Source: Spodoptera frugiperda (lineage: Eukaryota; Arthropoda; Insecta; Lepidoptera; Noctuidae). Taken from it: a DNA stretch of 64,000 bases. Positions 46,091 to 64,000 of the stretch are shown piece after piece. How positions within the stretch are numbered: the first letter of the stretch is position 1; the number at the start of each line of letters is the position of its first letter. The translations under genes were made by a program, and so were the position numbers. Location: assembly GCF_023101765.2 (NCBI RefSeq), contig NC_064216.1:12093545-12157544 (forward strand), read 5' to 3'. The notes beneath the pieces were generated by a model that saw only the letters and a list, made by a program, of their open reading frames with translations, was not told the origin of the DNA and searched no databases.

Positions 46091-47235
46091 TCATACTACA
46101 GGAACTTTTCTTATGTCAAAGTATAGAAAGTGGTAATAATGGCAAAATTTAAATTGAATTACCTACCGACTATTTTGTTGAATATCTTTTTTGTCATATT
46201 TTATGGGTCGATATCTCTCTGTATATGAAACTAATGTCATCAGCTGCCCTCTATATTCCTACAATGATACGAAATTATTGGTTAAACCTACATGTTATCA
46301 AACTAAGTCTGTGTGCTCCATCTTCGGCCACATCTTCGCCTCGCCGTCCAGGCAGTAAACGGGTTGGTGGCCAAATCCAGACTTTTCAACGTTAAAATAA
46401 AATCCGAGCTGCTAACTCAACGAATATCATACAGACGTGTACTGTAGAACCTCGACATTACAACTTCCTATAAAATTTCTCAAACATGTAAATCTTTTGG
46501 CTGTAACTTACCTACCCGTACTAAAAATTCGCGAATAATAAATATTAAAAACACATAAACCGATCTTAAAACCTACAAAAGAAACCTAACTTGGTTTGCT
46601 CATGCCATTTTAACGGGACCAATGACCTATTTGCCTGACTACCTCCATGATTACTTATTTCCAACAAATTGCTGTTGCACGACAACTTTTTTAGTGTATT
46701 TTTTTGCAAGTAAGTAGTAGTAAGTAGTAGTTTGGTTGCCAATGAAGCACTTTGTTGTATATTCTTTGGTCTGTCATAGTTGTTGTTCGAGCTCATTGTG
46801 AATGTTTTGTCTTTATTGTGTTATTGATGAAGATATGCCTCTGTACTGTAGGCGAGGTGTGGTGCGTTTGTTAGCGGATTTTGTGCATGGTTGTGGAGTA
46901 GACGGTGGAGGTTGTGTTGTGTTTTGTTTCTGTTGAGTTCTGTTGAGACGTACCTTTGGGTCATTTAACATCAAACTACCTGTGCAGTGCGTCGTCATAC
47001 GATGATATTAATTTTGGGTAATAGTGGTATTCATTTCCTCAAATGACTCTTTATATTATATCCACAAATCTCTTTATTGAAAAACTTCATGTAAAGTATT
47101 ATATTGATTTGAAAAACATTAATATTTTGTACATATTACTAAAAAAACAAGCATCAATATTTATAGTATGTAGTAAGAACATCGTACACAGTTTAAACAA
47201 TATCTGTAGAACATTTTATTAAAACTTATATCATT
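46091..47235. other. Intergenic sequence
   Basis: A GC-rich orphan block at 46314-46380 (CTTCGGCCACATCTTCGCC, CAGGCAGTAAACGGGTTGG) looks like a repeat or coding fossil. Otherwise nothing. Confidence 0.4.
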
Positions 47236-47239
47236 AATC

Positions 47240-47400
47240 GCGAACACTAGGACCCCACCCTCTCACTTCCCGTATAGCGCTCGGCTCGTTGCAGATTGCG
47301 TTTGTCGTGTTGTCGTGCGCGCCGTGATTTACGAGCCCGCGACCGCCGGCAATGGGACCCCGTCTCTGTGTGCGTCTTGCCTTGCCTGACTAGATATTGA
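47240..47400. promoter_or_regulatory. GC-rich island, candidate promoter or untranslated exon
   Basis: CGCTCGGCTCGTTGCAGATTG, GTCGTGCGCGCCGTGATTT and GCCCGCGACCGCCGGCAATG contrast with AT-rich flanks. It could be an upstream start of the CDKL2 gene 9.7 kb away; unproven. Confidence 0.25.
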
Positions 47401-47883
47401 CTCAGTAATGATATTGCCCGCAATTTTATTGCTAATTAGGGGTTTGTATTCCGGTTTTCGTAGTGTTTTGGCTACTAGATGTATTAGTAAACAACGTTTA
47501 TTTACTGATTTGCACAGAAACATGGGTTAACATAATCGCGGACGCATAATAATTGCACATGCATTTTCAAATAGCAACCAAAATATAATATTTCTAAAAT
47601 AATGTCGAGTCATTCTAACCTTGAGCAAAACGTAGCTTAAACTCTGTATCCCTAACTCTAAAACACATAAAACTTCTATAATTCAAGAAAATATGACAAC
47701 GGACTTGTTTCCGATTGGGGTTTGACGCACCGTACCGTAGCGGTGCGACCCCATCCGTCAGTGTAGCCCTACGCGCGCCCGTAGCAACACGTAGCACCGC
47801 TACGCCGTAACCGCTACGAAAACACGTGAACATATTTAAATTGTTGTTTTTTTAGTTAAAATTTTAAATCATGGCTCTCTAAA

Positions 47884-47924
47884 ATGGATTTTAACGTTAT
47901 GGATCATTTGTACAACAAAATGGA
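47884..47924 (+). CDS. Candidate orphan first coding exon
   Basis: TAAAATGGATTTTAACG is a good start context. The exon reads MDFNVMDHLYNKM and meets a consensus GTAAGT donor at 47925 in phase 2. It follows a GC-rich stretch (47725-47820). It cannot join the CDKL2 exons seen here: phase or stop codons forbid it. I do not recognise the peptide. Confidence 0.25.
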
Positions 47925-47929
47925 GTAAG

Positions 47930-48745
47930 TTTCATTCAATTTTAACAGTTTTGTTTGTTCTTTTTAATGTTTTGTAATCATTGGTTTGTGGGTCGTCATT
48001 TTTATGGTTTTTGTAATTTGCAAATGAGTAAAGTTGACGTTTTATTGTTAGCGTTTTTGAAGGGAGTAAACATGAATATTTCGAGGTCTGGTTGACACGG
48101 GATCGAGGAATGTGTTTTAATTTTTATAGCTTAAGATTTGTGGAAGTATTTTCCTTTTTGGTCTAACGATTTTAATCACGTTTACTCTATACCAATAATA
48201 TATTGGTGATTCGCTCTTTTACATAAGTATTATGTAGTTTTTCAAATGTTGTCAAATAACCAACATATTGTTTAGAATTATGTTTATGTAAAACAAGACT
48301 TAAGATGAGCATACCTACATCTTATTATTTTGAAATATTACACAGTTTCAACTGTATCGAACTAGCTCAGTAACTCCAGTATTCTTTAACCAATTGAACA
48401 TAAAAGCCTTCATACTTTTCTTATTACCTTTTTATTTGATGAAGAGGTTCCTTATTGGGCACTAATTTATTGATTACCTTTATTACTTCAAAAGTATTCC
48501 ATCAAAAAACATCAATTTAATTATAACAACATGTCTACGTGCTAGTTCGACGTTACAAATATTACAAACATGACTTTTTACAAACACTGGCTTATTTATC
48601 TCTAAAATCAGTCATTCATGATAGAATACCAAGAGAGACATGGACAAAAATTTTGGTATGTGCAATAAATGCTTCTAAATGGTAGCCAATGATTGTCAAT
48701 ATTAGAAGCCCTGGGATAGAATACTGGTTCCAAGTAGGTGATAAT
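47930..48745. other. Intergenic sequence
   Basis: AT-rich, nothing recognised. Confidence 0.5.
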
Positions 48746-48749
48746 CCTC

Positions 48750-48886
48750 CTAGCTGCGGACTACCTAGTTAATTTCTGGGGTTCCGGCTCAAAGAGCAGT
48801 AGTAGGAATTGGGTGTTTTTTATCAGTAAGAGTCTGACACTCCCTCTCGCCTCACCCAAGGCGGGAGAAGTAACTGGATGATTTGC
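48750..48886 (+). mobile_element. SINE-like family R3 copy
   Basis: TAGCTGCGGACTACCTAGTT, AGTAAGAGTCTGACACTCCC, CTCGCCTCACCCAAGGCGGG. Confidence 0.85.
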
Positions 48887-49599
48887 ATGTTTAAATTTAA
48901 TGCGTAGATTAAGTTTGGAGATGGAGTTTTCTACTCGTTGTCGTATATTGCATTTGGAAACGCTACGCTAAGAAGCTTCATTCTCGAATAAACTAAAGGA
49001 TACTGGTATACAAACGTGTCAATGGACAATTTATCTTACGTCTAATTTCAAAGACACACAAAATTTTTAGTCCATATACCTAGATAAAAATTACAGTCCA
49101 TTTACCTACAGAAGAATTCGTCTTTCCATGACATTCAGCTGGAACAATATGTTTTTTATCGTGCACCTGTGTCGTAAGTTAGTGATATTGATAGCTGTAA
49201 AGGTCACGTATCGTAAGTTATCTAACTATTCAAACATGGCTGAAGAAATTGTGCTTTTACTAGATAGTGTCGGTGTAATAAAAAGTCATACCAATCTAGG
49301 TTTTAAAGTATTGGTGGAAGTAGTATCATGATGAATATATTTGAAGAGTTTTATTTATTTTAAAGCCAATGTGAAATTATTCAACAATTTATTTATATTT
49401 CAATTAAACGAATAAGTCGCTTTTTAATGAAACACTTTTTGTATATGCATTGGTATGAAATTCTTTACCAGCTAATCCCAGGGTGATGCAGAGAAATTTT
49501 GAACCTTAAATGTTTTTGTTAGGCTTTTAATCAAGACAATCAAATAAAATATTTGAAGACAAAAAGTGTCCGTAGATCTGGTTCCCAGCGAAGCTATAT

Positions 49600-49662
49600 G
49601 CTCGATCCAAAGTCTTAGAGTCTTATTCCTGTGGAGAACGAGCAAGAAACTCCATGGTTTCT
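49600..49662 (-). mobile_element. LINE 3' tail fragment
   Basis: The reverse complement reads CATGGAGTTTCTTGCTCGTT plus CTCCACAGGAATAAGACTC, a common LINE tail. The 104-codon minus-strand frame covering it is probably its coding remnant or chance. Confidence 0.5.
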
Positions 49663-49991
49663 GTTTTTCAATCAGTTTATAGTTATCAAATATCAGTCTA
49701 CCTAGAAAATAATCGTCAAGTTCACGACTACAGACGATTTTGACGACCGAGGACATAGCGAGTGTTATCAAAAAGTTAAATCTCATGCCTCCAAATATTT
49801 GTTTCTATCAAGGCCAGTGTCATAAGCTGTTTTTACCAGTTGGTAACAAGTAATAGTTATGTACACAGCTTGAATTATATATCAGTACTTAATAAGCCAA
49901 ACTTCACACTGTTTTCTAGAAATATGGCTTGGTATAATAAGGTTTGATAAGACAAACGTTGCCTCTATAACCCATATCATCTAAGTTTTCA

Positions 49992-50125
49992 CTACCCTTA
50001 GTATGAGTTTCTTTTACGTTGAACGAGATCAAAACCAGACCGCTTTCGACGCTGTGGTTGGCCGGCTCCAATCAACCAACCAATCAGAGAGCAGAACGTA
50101 ACGTAATGTAAAAAAGTCGTATCTA
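49992..50125. mobile_element. MITE family M1 copy
   Basis: TACCCTTAGTATGAGTTTCT at one end; core with GGTTGGCCGG and CCAACCAATCAGAGAGC; far end ACGTAATGTAAAAAAGTCGT diverged. Confidence 0.65.
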
Positions 50126-50129
50126 ATTA

Positions 50130-52020
50130 ATTTTAAGTTTCCGGGAATCAAAACGTAATCACTTGCTCGGGAGTCGTTCTTACGACCAGTCAACAGCATG
50201 ACAATCGCATGTCACACCAGCAAGACATAATACATAGTTTTCTCTCCACGTGTTAACACATAGACGCCACGTTCAGGGTCACCAGGTGACAAAGCATTAA
50301 CTTTGTGGTACCAGCCTTGATCGCGTCTAGTCCATTATGATAGGAACTCGTGTATTTATAGGGAAACCTTCTAAGAAAGTTATTTAAAAACATCAAAAGG
50401 AATATGTAATTATTCACGTGGTGTGCCCATTATGGTGGAAATGTTCTTTGTTGCTTATCTATTAAATCGTTTTGTTGGCCTTTCAATAATATATGCTCTT
50501 GATAATATCTAATATAAGTAAAGATAAATGAAATAGAAGAGTAGATAAGTTAATCTTAAGAAAAAAATACAACATAATATTAAATGCAATACAAAATAGG
50601 TACAATATTAACTAATAATACCTATATGAATTCTATAAAATTACTTGGTCAGTAATGTCACCTTAAAGTGACATACGTATAATAGTAATTATGTCGTATT
50701 AACTTTACCGCTGTAGAATGAATGATTGAAATACATTGCTCGCAAATGGTACCAATTTTAAAGAACTGCTATTTTAAATCTACCTATTAAACCATACAAT
50801 TGAGAATAAGAAATTAAATCCCATATGGAACGTTAGGATTTTGAACCATGTGACAAACGAGATATGTTTTAGCTTTACCTTCCTTGGACCATTTATTCCA
50901 TGACCACAAACAACCGGAAAAAGACGTGACATTCGTGACAAGCTCAGCCTCGGGTATTAGCTTAAACTTCACCGAATATTACACAGCTTATTAAGCTATT
51001 TAGTTAAACAAAAAAAAGGGGAGACGCAAAAATGAGGCCGCCATGACAGTGCGTGCCTTGATCGTGAAATATGGACAGGGAGATACGTAATTACAGTTAT
51101 TGAACGAACTGATCCGAGGGGCGCTTCGAGAATTTGTATTTTTTGTCGAAAAGGACTTTTGGGGTGGAAAATGTAAAGAAACCTGGTTGTGTTGGTATTT
51201 GAAGTATTCAATCGGAATATTTTGTCTGTGGCTATGATTCTTCAACAGTAGATTTCATTCTGACTCATTACAGTGACATTCTTGCATACTTAATATTACA
51301 TTAGGTAGTGGTCGCGTTACATCTGAGCAATATTCAAAGCAGCTGATGATGATAGAAACGGCCTACGGAAATACGGCATGACTAAGATTGCGTATTGTAG
51401 GTAATTGTCGCAAAAACATATATAGGTATAGCACACCCAAACGAAATATATGTAGGTCAATTTCAGATTACCTCAATACGAAAACTGGCCTTAATAACTC
51501 ATATTCATAGAAATTCTAAATTCACAAATAAGATTCAATTTCCCCAGTAACAAAAACTTTATCAATTACTAACGATAGTCATCTAGACAAAGATCTAGCC
51601 GGGTGCAATTTGTCGACCTTCGTTTAAATGAAAAAAGTTTGGTTAGAGCAAAGGGCACGAAGTTGGGACCCGTACAAAAATATGGCTCGCGTGCCTCCCG
51701 CGATTCGTGGCCGATGTAAGGAGTTACTAATCAATAACATGCTTGTTTTGTCGCAACTATGCAACTTGAACTACGCTCTGTCATATCATGTTTGTTGTAG
51801 AAGTGTACGTAGATTGTGTTTAAGGCAGCCTACGTTGAATGTTAAGTTTTTTAGTGGTGATTGATGAAGAACCGCTACGATTTAGAGTTATCTAGATGTG
51901 CACGAATTTTAAAAAATGTTTCAGTTTTAAAATTTCTTGTTAGGTATAGAATAGAGTTGAGAATTGTTATACATTTATCGTAGCTAACCCGACAGTATTG
52001 AACTCATAACATAACTGTGT
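50130..52020. other. Intergenic sequence
   Basis: Nothing recognised; frames of 71-81 codons overlap on the minus strand near 51.0-51.2 kb without family resemblance. Confidence 0.5.
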
Positions 52021-52026
52021 GTATTC

Positions 52027-52168
52027 GGAGCTGCTGACAACGTAACAGGTCACCGGGGCTCCGGCTCAAAGCAGGAAAAGAAACGGGGTGGTTTTTAGTC
52101 AGTAAGAGTCTGACACTCCCTCTCGCCTTATCCAAAGCATTGGATGATTTTTCCATCTCAAAAAAAAC
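52027..52168 (+). mobile_element. SINE-like family R3 copy
   Basis: CACCGGGGCTCCGGCTCAAA, TTTTTAGTCAGTAAGAGTCT, ATTGGATGATTTTTCCATCT then an A-run. Confidence 0.85.
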
Positions 52169-52500
52169 ACATATGTGTCAACATTTAATATTGTGCACCT
52201 TCATTTATATAACTTTTTCCAAGAATAAAATAAGTTATGTTTACAAATGTCATTGTAGACATAACATTTAAATTAATGTTTAGATACTTTACAAACAAAC
52301 AATTTAGCTACTAACTTTAAAACAACCGTCCACCAAGGGGCATTTTGTTTGTTATCAAACAAATTACAAATCAATATGTGATTAATAAATGAATTTGTTT
52401 TGCAAAGTTTGCTGTTCTTGGGTCACGATTTGTTTATTGATTGGATATTTAATAGATTAGGTTAGGGCAAGCTTTATGATTATTTATGCCGGATAAATAC

Positions 52501-52653
52501 GGACTGCTGCGGACTAACTAGCGGGTTTACCGAGGTTCCGGCTCGAAAAGCAGGAGTAGGAACGAGGTGGTTTTTAGTCAGTAAGAGTCTGACACTCCCT
52601 CTCGCCTCGCCCAAGGCGGGAGAAATCATTGGATGATTTTACCCCCTATAAAA
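52501..52653 (+). mobile_element. SINE-like family R3 copy
   Basis: Close to consensus: GGTTCCGGCTCGAAAAGCAG, GGTTTTTAGTCAGTAAGAGT, CCTCGCCCAAGGCGGGAGAA. Confidence 0.88.
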
Positions 52654-52739
52654 CTTAGGTAAGTGTGCATGGAGCACCGATATCTTAGTTATGCCAAATA
52701 TCTATACTATTATCTTGTTAGTCGAATTACACTACAACC

Positions 52740-52820
52740 ATCGGTCACGAGATTTTAGGTTCAAATTCTTCGCACCTAGCACGGAGTCTGAAAGTTTTGC
52801 CTGAATTTTCCGTACATAAA
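52740..52820 (+). mobile_element. Possible tRNA-like SINE fragment
   Basis: GGTTCAAATTCTTCGCACC resembles a B box followed by GCACGGAGTCTGAAAG. Weak. Confidence 0.3.
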
Positions 52821-53760
52821 TGATTGAATAGTATGTTATATAAAATAGTAGGTATGTCTATAGTCCTTAGGGTAGGCCATGGCATTGTGGGCGTAATATG
52901 ACATTATGACCTAAACTGACAGATATTTCAATGTCACAATAATGTCCATTATCTATCTACTAATCTACCTATCTATAGTGGCCGTGAAATTACTATAATT
53001 ATGCCTCAATCCGCCTCCTGTCGGTGTTTAGAACTAAAACTACTATTATCGTGTATATTTTTAGAGACATTTATTAATTTTAATATTTAATTGTAGCAAG
53101 TGTCAGGTGTTTGTAAGGTTTACGTCATATTTTCAAGTTAATAAAACATGTATTTTCTTACTTACTTACTTCTGTATTTTTGGGCTTAATAATATGAATT
53201 GCTATAGCTTCTGCCTGTGGCTTCATTCGCGTTCACATCGTTCGTACGTCGAATCCAGCAAACAGAAGCTTTGAAACGTGAACAAAGCGTTAACGTCATA
53301 ACTCTAAATGATTACGAAAAAATCTATGCGTAACAAAAAGAATAATACGAAATTTATTATATTTTTGCAAACTTTGACCCACGTTCCATAGTGATGGTAA
53401 ATGGGAACCTAATTCATATCGTGACTTGACAATAAAATCATAAACTTTGTATTTACATTGCAAAACATGCAATAATGACAGGAATTAGTATTAATAAATT
53501 ATTATTATCCATAGTTTTGATTAAATGCTTTATTGATTTTACAAACGCTTTTTACATAGAAGTGGTTTAAGTCCATAATATTAAAACTATTTATTATAAT
53601 TATTCCGAAAACGTTTGAGATCCCAATCCCAAAAGATATTATACTTTTCCTGTTGTCATTTGTCAAATTGCAAGCAGGCGAACCTTTATCCACATATGAG
53701 CCATTATCAGACCGCTTTCCAGGATCTTTATGCATCAAACCCCTACGGATGCCTAGAGTT

Positions 53761-53895
53761 GATGCTCGACTGCTGCGATAAACCGACTGGGTTACCGGGC
53801 TCCTGTATTGGGGTCGTTTTTAGCCAGTAAGAATCTGACACTCCTCGCCTCACTCATGGAGAGAGGAGTAATTTGATAATACTCCCGCCTCCAAA
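53761..53895 (+). mobile_element. SINE-like family R3 copy, diverged
   Basis: CTGCTGCGATAAACCGACTG, GGGTCGTTTTTAGCCAGTAA, GAATCTGACACTCCTCGCC. Confidence 0.75.
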
Positions 53896-53899
53896 ATAT

Positions 53900-54940
53900 A
53901 AAACAAAGGCTCCACTAATCGCAATACTTAAAGCAACAATACTTTATCCAACCGAAGGTTTCACCGACCTCAAGTCCATGACATCCATCATTAGGATTCG
54001 TGAAAGTAATTGAATAATGCAGGCTGATTTGTCTCCATTGACGGCCATGTCACCAGGGCCGCGATACACAATATATGAGGGTCGCCGGTGACATTGAGGC
54101 TCTGCCATTAAGCGCACGAAACATACACATGAGCTTGGACATACAGGCCTATTCCGACTCTCCCAATGTCACATTAATTCGCTGGTGGTTTCTATATGTA
54201 TATTCTATAGCTTCGTGGTATATGTTAAACTCTAGCTTTACTGAAAGCTGATATCATTTTCCTATAGGTACTAGGTACCAGAAGTGCCTGTTAATTATGA
54301 AAGGAAAGATAATAATGTAAAGTGATATTTCCTCACTTAGTACTTACTTCCTCACGTAGAACATGTAAGTGTTTATATCCAAATTCTGACTGTTCATGAG
54401 GACTAGTAAAAAAAAAAATGTTACAACACCAAGTGTATACTTAGGATAGAATATCAAATTCGTAGTATGACTTACACAATGAAAAAAATGTCTATCTAAG
54501 TATAGGACAGAATATCAAATGCGAAGTATGACTAAGACAATAAAAAATGGTGTATCTAAAATACGTCATCGATATCCAAACTGAGTCACAAACCATTACA
54601 ATCATAATTATAAACATCATCCCCTAAACTCCGACTCATTCATCATAAGCTAAAAATATGTCCAGGACGACCTTAACATCATATTGTTTGTTAACAGTTT
54701 ACCTTAGAAATGTTTACGTAAAATTACGATGTTGTTCGACATGGAGTAATTTACTCGAGTCACAAATCTATCACCATTACGTATGGCGGTGACTCCCGTA
54801 ATTGCTCAGCCCTTGACCCTGTCTGCCGTGTCGGGGTATCATTTTATTTAAACTAATTAAAACGTAGTATTTATTTAAAGATAATGCGACACGCGACCGT
54901 TTAGCTTTTAGATATTATCTGATGTGACGTGTGGTAAAGG
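53900..54940. other. Intergenic sequence with a 60-bp tandem pair
   Basis: At 54438-54562 a unit of about 62 bases is repeated: AGGATAGAATATCAAATTCG and AGGACAGAATATCAAATGCG. Nothing else recognised. Confidence 0.6.
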
Positions 54941-55158
54941 ATAATTGTTGTTTTTTAATTTTATTTGTTTTCATATAACTGCGATACCTTATTGTGGAAA
55001 TTTAATTATGTTGACTACGGTAATAACTATATTGCGGAAGTCATACTTCAGTACTTCGTCTGTGGGTTCGATGTCGATCACGATAGAAAATCAGCGTGTT
55101 TCAGATTATACGATTCATGTTTTAATGTCTGCATTTTCACATTAGATATTATGTTTAG

Positions 55159-55313
55159 CCCCGGAGCTGCGGACTGCTTAGCGAGTTACCGGAGCTCCGG
55201 CTCGAAAAGCAGGAGTAGGAACGGGGTGCGTTTTAGTCATTAAGAGTCTGACACTCCCTATCGCTTCGCCCAAGGTTAGAGAAGTCATTGGATGATTTAC
55301 CTCCTCAAAAAAA
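55159..55313 (+). mobile_element. SINE-like family R3 copy
   Basis: CCGGAGCTGCGGACTGCTTA, GAGCTCCGGCTCGAAAAGCA, CATTGGATGATTTACCTCCT then A-run. Confidence 0.88.
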
Positions 55314-55319
55314 GGATAT

Positions 55320-56585
55320 ATTTAGCTTTGATTTATTTCATTGTTCAGCAAAGACATCATTTATTGGAGGAAGTTGTGGAGCAAAAAATAGGTTTTTATC
55401 ACAGAATTCCCGCAGGATCGAGGTTTACGCAGGTAAACGTTACAACGCGTACGAAGTCGCGACTATAGCTATAGTCTCGAAAGATTATCAAATGAGGAAA
55501 TTAAGTCATCATAATATATTCCTTAATAACACGTAATACAAGTCGGTCCACTTATGTGTAGCGCCGTACAATAATACCACGTACTCATTAGACATGCATC
55601 CATTAAATAACATTATAGGAAACTCCAGATTACAGTACTTGGGCCGTGTGAATGTTTTCCACCAGTGTACACCATCATCTAAGTCATAAGGTTACAGCGA
55701 TTTCTCATAGGTGAGAAGCGATTGGATGTTCATATTCCATTTATCGATGTGGAGTGGAGAGTTGTGTTTCTTTATCCGAAAGACTGGATGAGACATTTTT
55801 TTGATATAAATAAAGGCTCTGAACAATCTTCTACTTACATTCTTTTTTTTTTTTGAGTACCGAAATAAAATGATCAAAGTCTAGCTACCGTACACAGAGC
55901 CATTTAATGACTACTTAAACTATTCCTTAGTAACGATTTAGTTCCTAGAAAAATTACCAAGGACTGGAAATTAAGTAACCATTATGACTCAGAATACGGC
56001 GGCGGTGAAACAAAAAAGAAATAAAAGTATTACTACTTTAATTATAATAAGTTACTCGAGCATTTTCACAACCCGCTACCGCCTGTCCTCTATACCATAC
56101 TCAGTATTAATTTCTTAACAGTGATAGGCTCCGATCGAATGCGACAGCCCTGTCATTAGCTAAAACTGTCTTCAATGTAGATAGGTACCTGAAATTATCG
56201 GTTATTAGTTTCAGTAGGACAGACAGTTTTCAAGCAGACCGATGAATTATTGAACACGTTGTCCTACAAATTGTGGCTTTGTTTCTTTAGGGGAGTTGTT
56301 TTCTAGCTTCAAAGAATACATGGGATTTGTTTTGTTTGATGTTCTATTTTTACATTATTATTAATTTGCAATAGTATGTTGTTTGAAATTGTCCTTTGGT
56401 TTGGTTCTAGTGAACTGTAAATAATTGATAAGTAAAAATATTTTTCTTTGAAACTACCAATTAGTACCGCATTAAAATCAAATCCATAAGTATGGCTTTG
56501 AAAACTATATTTAATTAGTGCCGCAAACTATGATAAGAGCCCTTGTGGTCGGCATATCACAGATGGGCACAGTGTGGCTGATGCA
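55320..56585. other. Intergenic sequence upstream of CDKL2
   Basis: No exon or repeat recognised. Confidence 0.5.
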
Positions 56586-56587
56586 GA

Positions 56588-56743
56588 CCCGGAGCTGCGG
56601 ACTGCCTAGCGGGTTTAACGGCGCTCCGACTCGAAGAGCAGGGGTAGAAACAGGGTGGTTTTTGGTCAGTAAGGGTCTGATACTCACTTTCGCCTCACCC
56701 AAGGCGGAAGAAGTAAATTGATGACATCCCCCTCAAAAAAAAA
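56588..56743 (+). mobile_element. SINE-like family R3 copy
   Basis: CCGGAGCTGCGGACTGCCTA, GGGTGGTTTTTGGTCAGTAA, CCCCTCAAAAAAAAA tail; 270 bases before the first CDKL2 exon. Confidence 0.88.
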
Positions 56744-56909
56744 CTGACATAGGCTTTAAAATTTTGACGCTTGCCAATATGTTCACTAGGACATTGTTAA
56801 TTGTGACGATAAATGGATCCTGTTCAATAATTTTAAGCACTCAGCAAGTAGGTTGGACCCAGGTTCAAAAAACCTGAATAAAGACCTAACATAAAACATT
56901 TTGTTGCAG

Positions 56910-57011
56910 GTATTCGGTGTGTAATTGTTAACATGTCTGCGCTCAACGAATATGTTGGTCAGAATGGATCGTTGCTCCGCGCTGTCGCCGTCCACGCCTA
57001 GCAGCCGAGGC
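56910..57011 (+). other. CDKL2: Probable 5' leader of the first visible CDKL2 exon
   Basis: ATTTTGTTGCAG at 56898-56909 is a good splice acceptor, so an untranslated exon probably lies upstream. In-frame ATGs at 56952 and 56964 precede the family start at 57012. Confidence 0.5.
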
Positions 57012-63825
<6,814 letters not shown>

Positions 63826-63867
63826 GTAAGTTAAACTTCAGATTATCATATTTTCTAAAAGACCCCT

Positions 63868-64000
63868 TAGGACGGCCGTACACGGACTGCTCGAGCAGTT
63901 AGCGGCTGAGCGACATACACGGATGGCTCGAGCGGTCGGCGTCGACTGCTCGAGCCGCCATCGGTTGTTGACTGCTCGAGCAGTTGGGTAGCGTGTACTC
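63868..64000. repeat. Palindrome-rich repeat at window end
   Basis: ACTGCTCGAGCAGTTAGCGG, GATGGCTCGAGCGGTCGG and TGACTGCTCGAGCAGTTGGG: three or more CTGCTCGAGCAG-like palindromes. Likely a MITE of the class that begins GGACGGCCGTACACGG; runs off the window. Confidence 0.5.

Overview
The window is nuclear DNA of an insect, and the repeat content points to a moth (Lepidoptera; a noctuid is likely, but that is inference). It is AT-rich, with short exons, GT-AG introns and dense interspersed repeats: tRNA-headed SINEs, truncated LINE 3' ends, foldback elements and MITEs. No bacterial, viral, CRISPR or operon structure is visible. Most of the sequence is intron or intergenic repeat; real coding sequence is about 3 kb.

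Layout. (1) 1-3098, minus strand: the first three coding exons of an SLC22-type organic cation transporter, whose remaining exons lie beyond position 1. (2) 6093-6760, minus: a complete two-exon gene for a small secreted Kazal-type protein with its own TATA box and poly(A) signal. (3) 7711-7965, plus: an intronless gene for an 84-residue secreted peptide precursor that I do not recognise. (4) 13814-25011, minus: four coding exons of ZCCHC24, a CCHC zinc knuckle plus 3CxxC zinc-ribbon protein, with an intron of about 6.7 kb after the first coding exon. (5) 25-57 kb: no convincing protein-coding gene, but a degenerate LINE (27.7-30.45 kb), a 1.79-kb inverted-repeat element inserted in the C-terminal coding remnant of another LINE (37.6-39.8 kb), a tandem duplication next to a perfect 52-bp hairpin (43.5-44.4 kb), and many copies of one SINE family. 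(6) 57012-63825, plus: twelve coding exons of a CDKL2-type protein kinase, joined with consistent phases through the whole kinase domain and a Ser/Pro-rich tail. The last visible exon either ends in a stop codon or splices on.

The genes do not form a pathway: membrane transport, protease inhibition, a secreted peptide, RNA- or nucleic-acid-binding zinc fingers, and a kinase. The most striking features outside the genes are structural: three foldback or hairpin DNAs of different sizes, a SINE with a perfect 11-bp target duplication three bases past a CDKL2 splice donor region, and a SINE family present in 15 copies in 64 kb.
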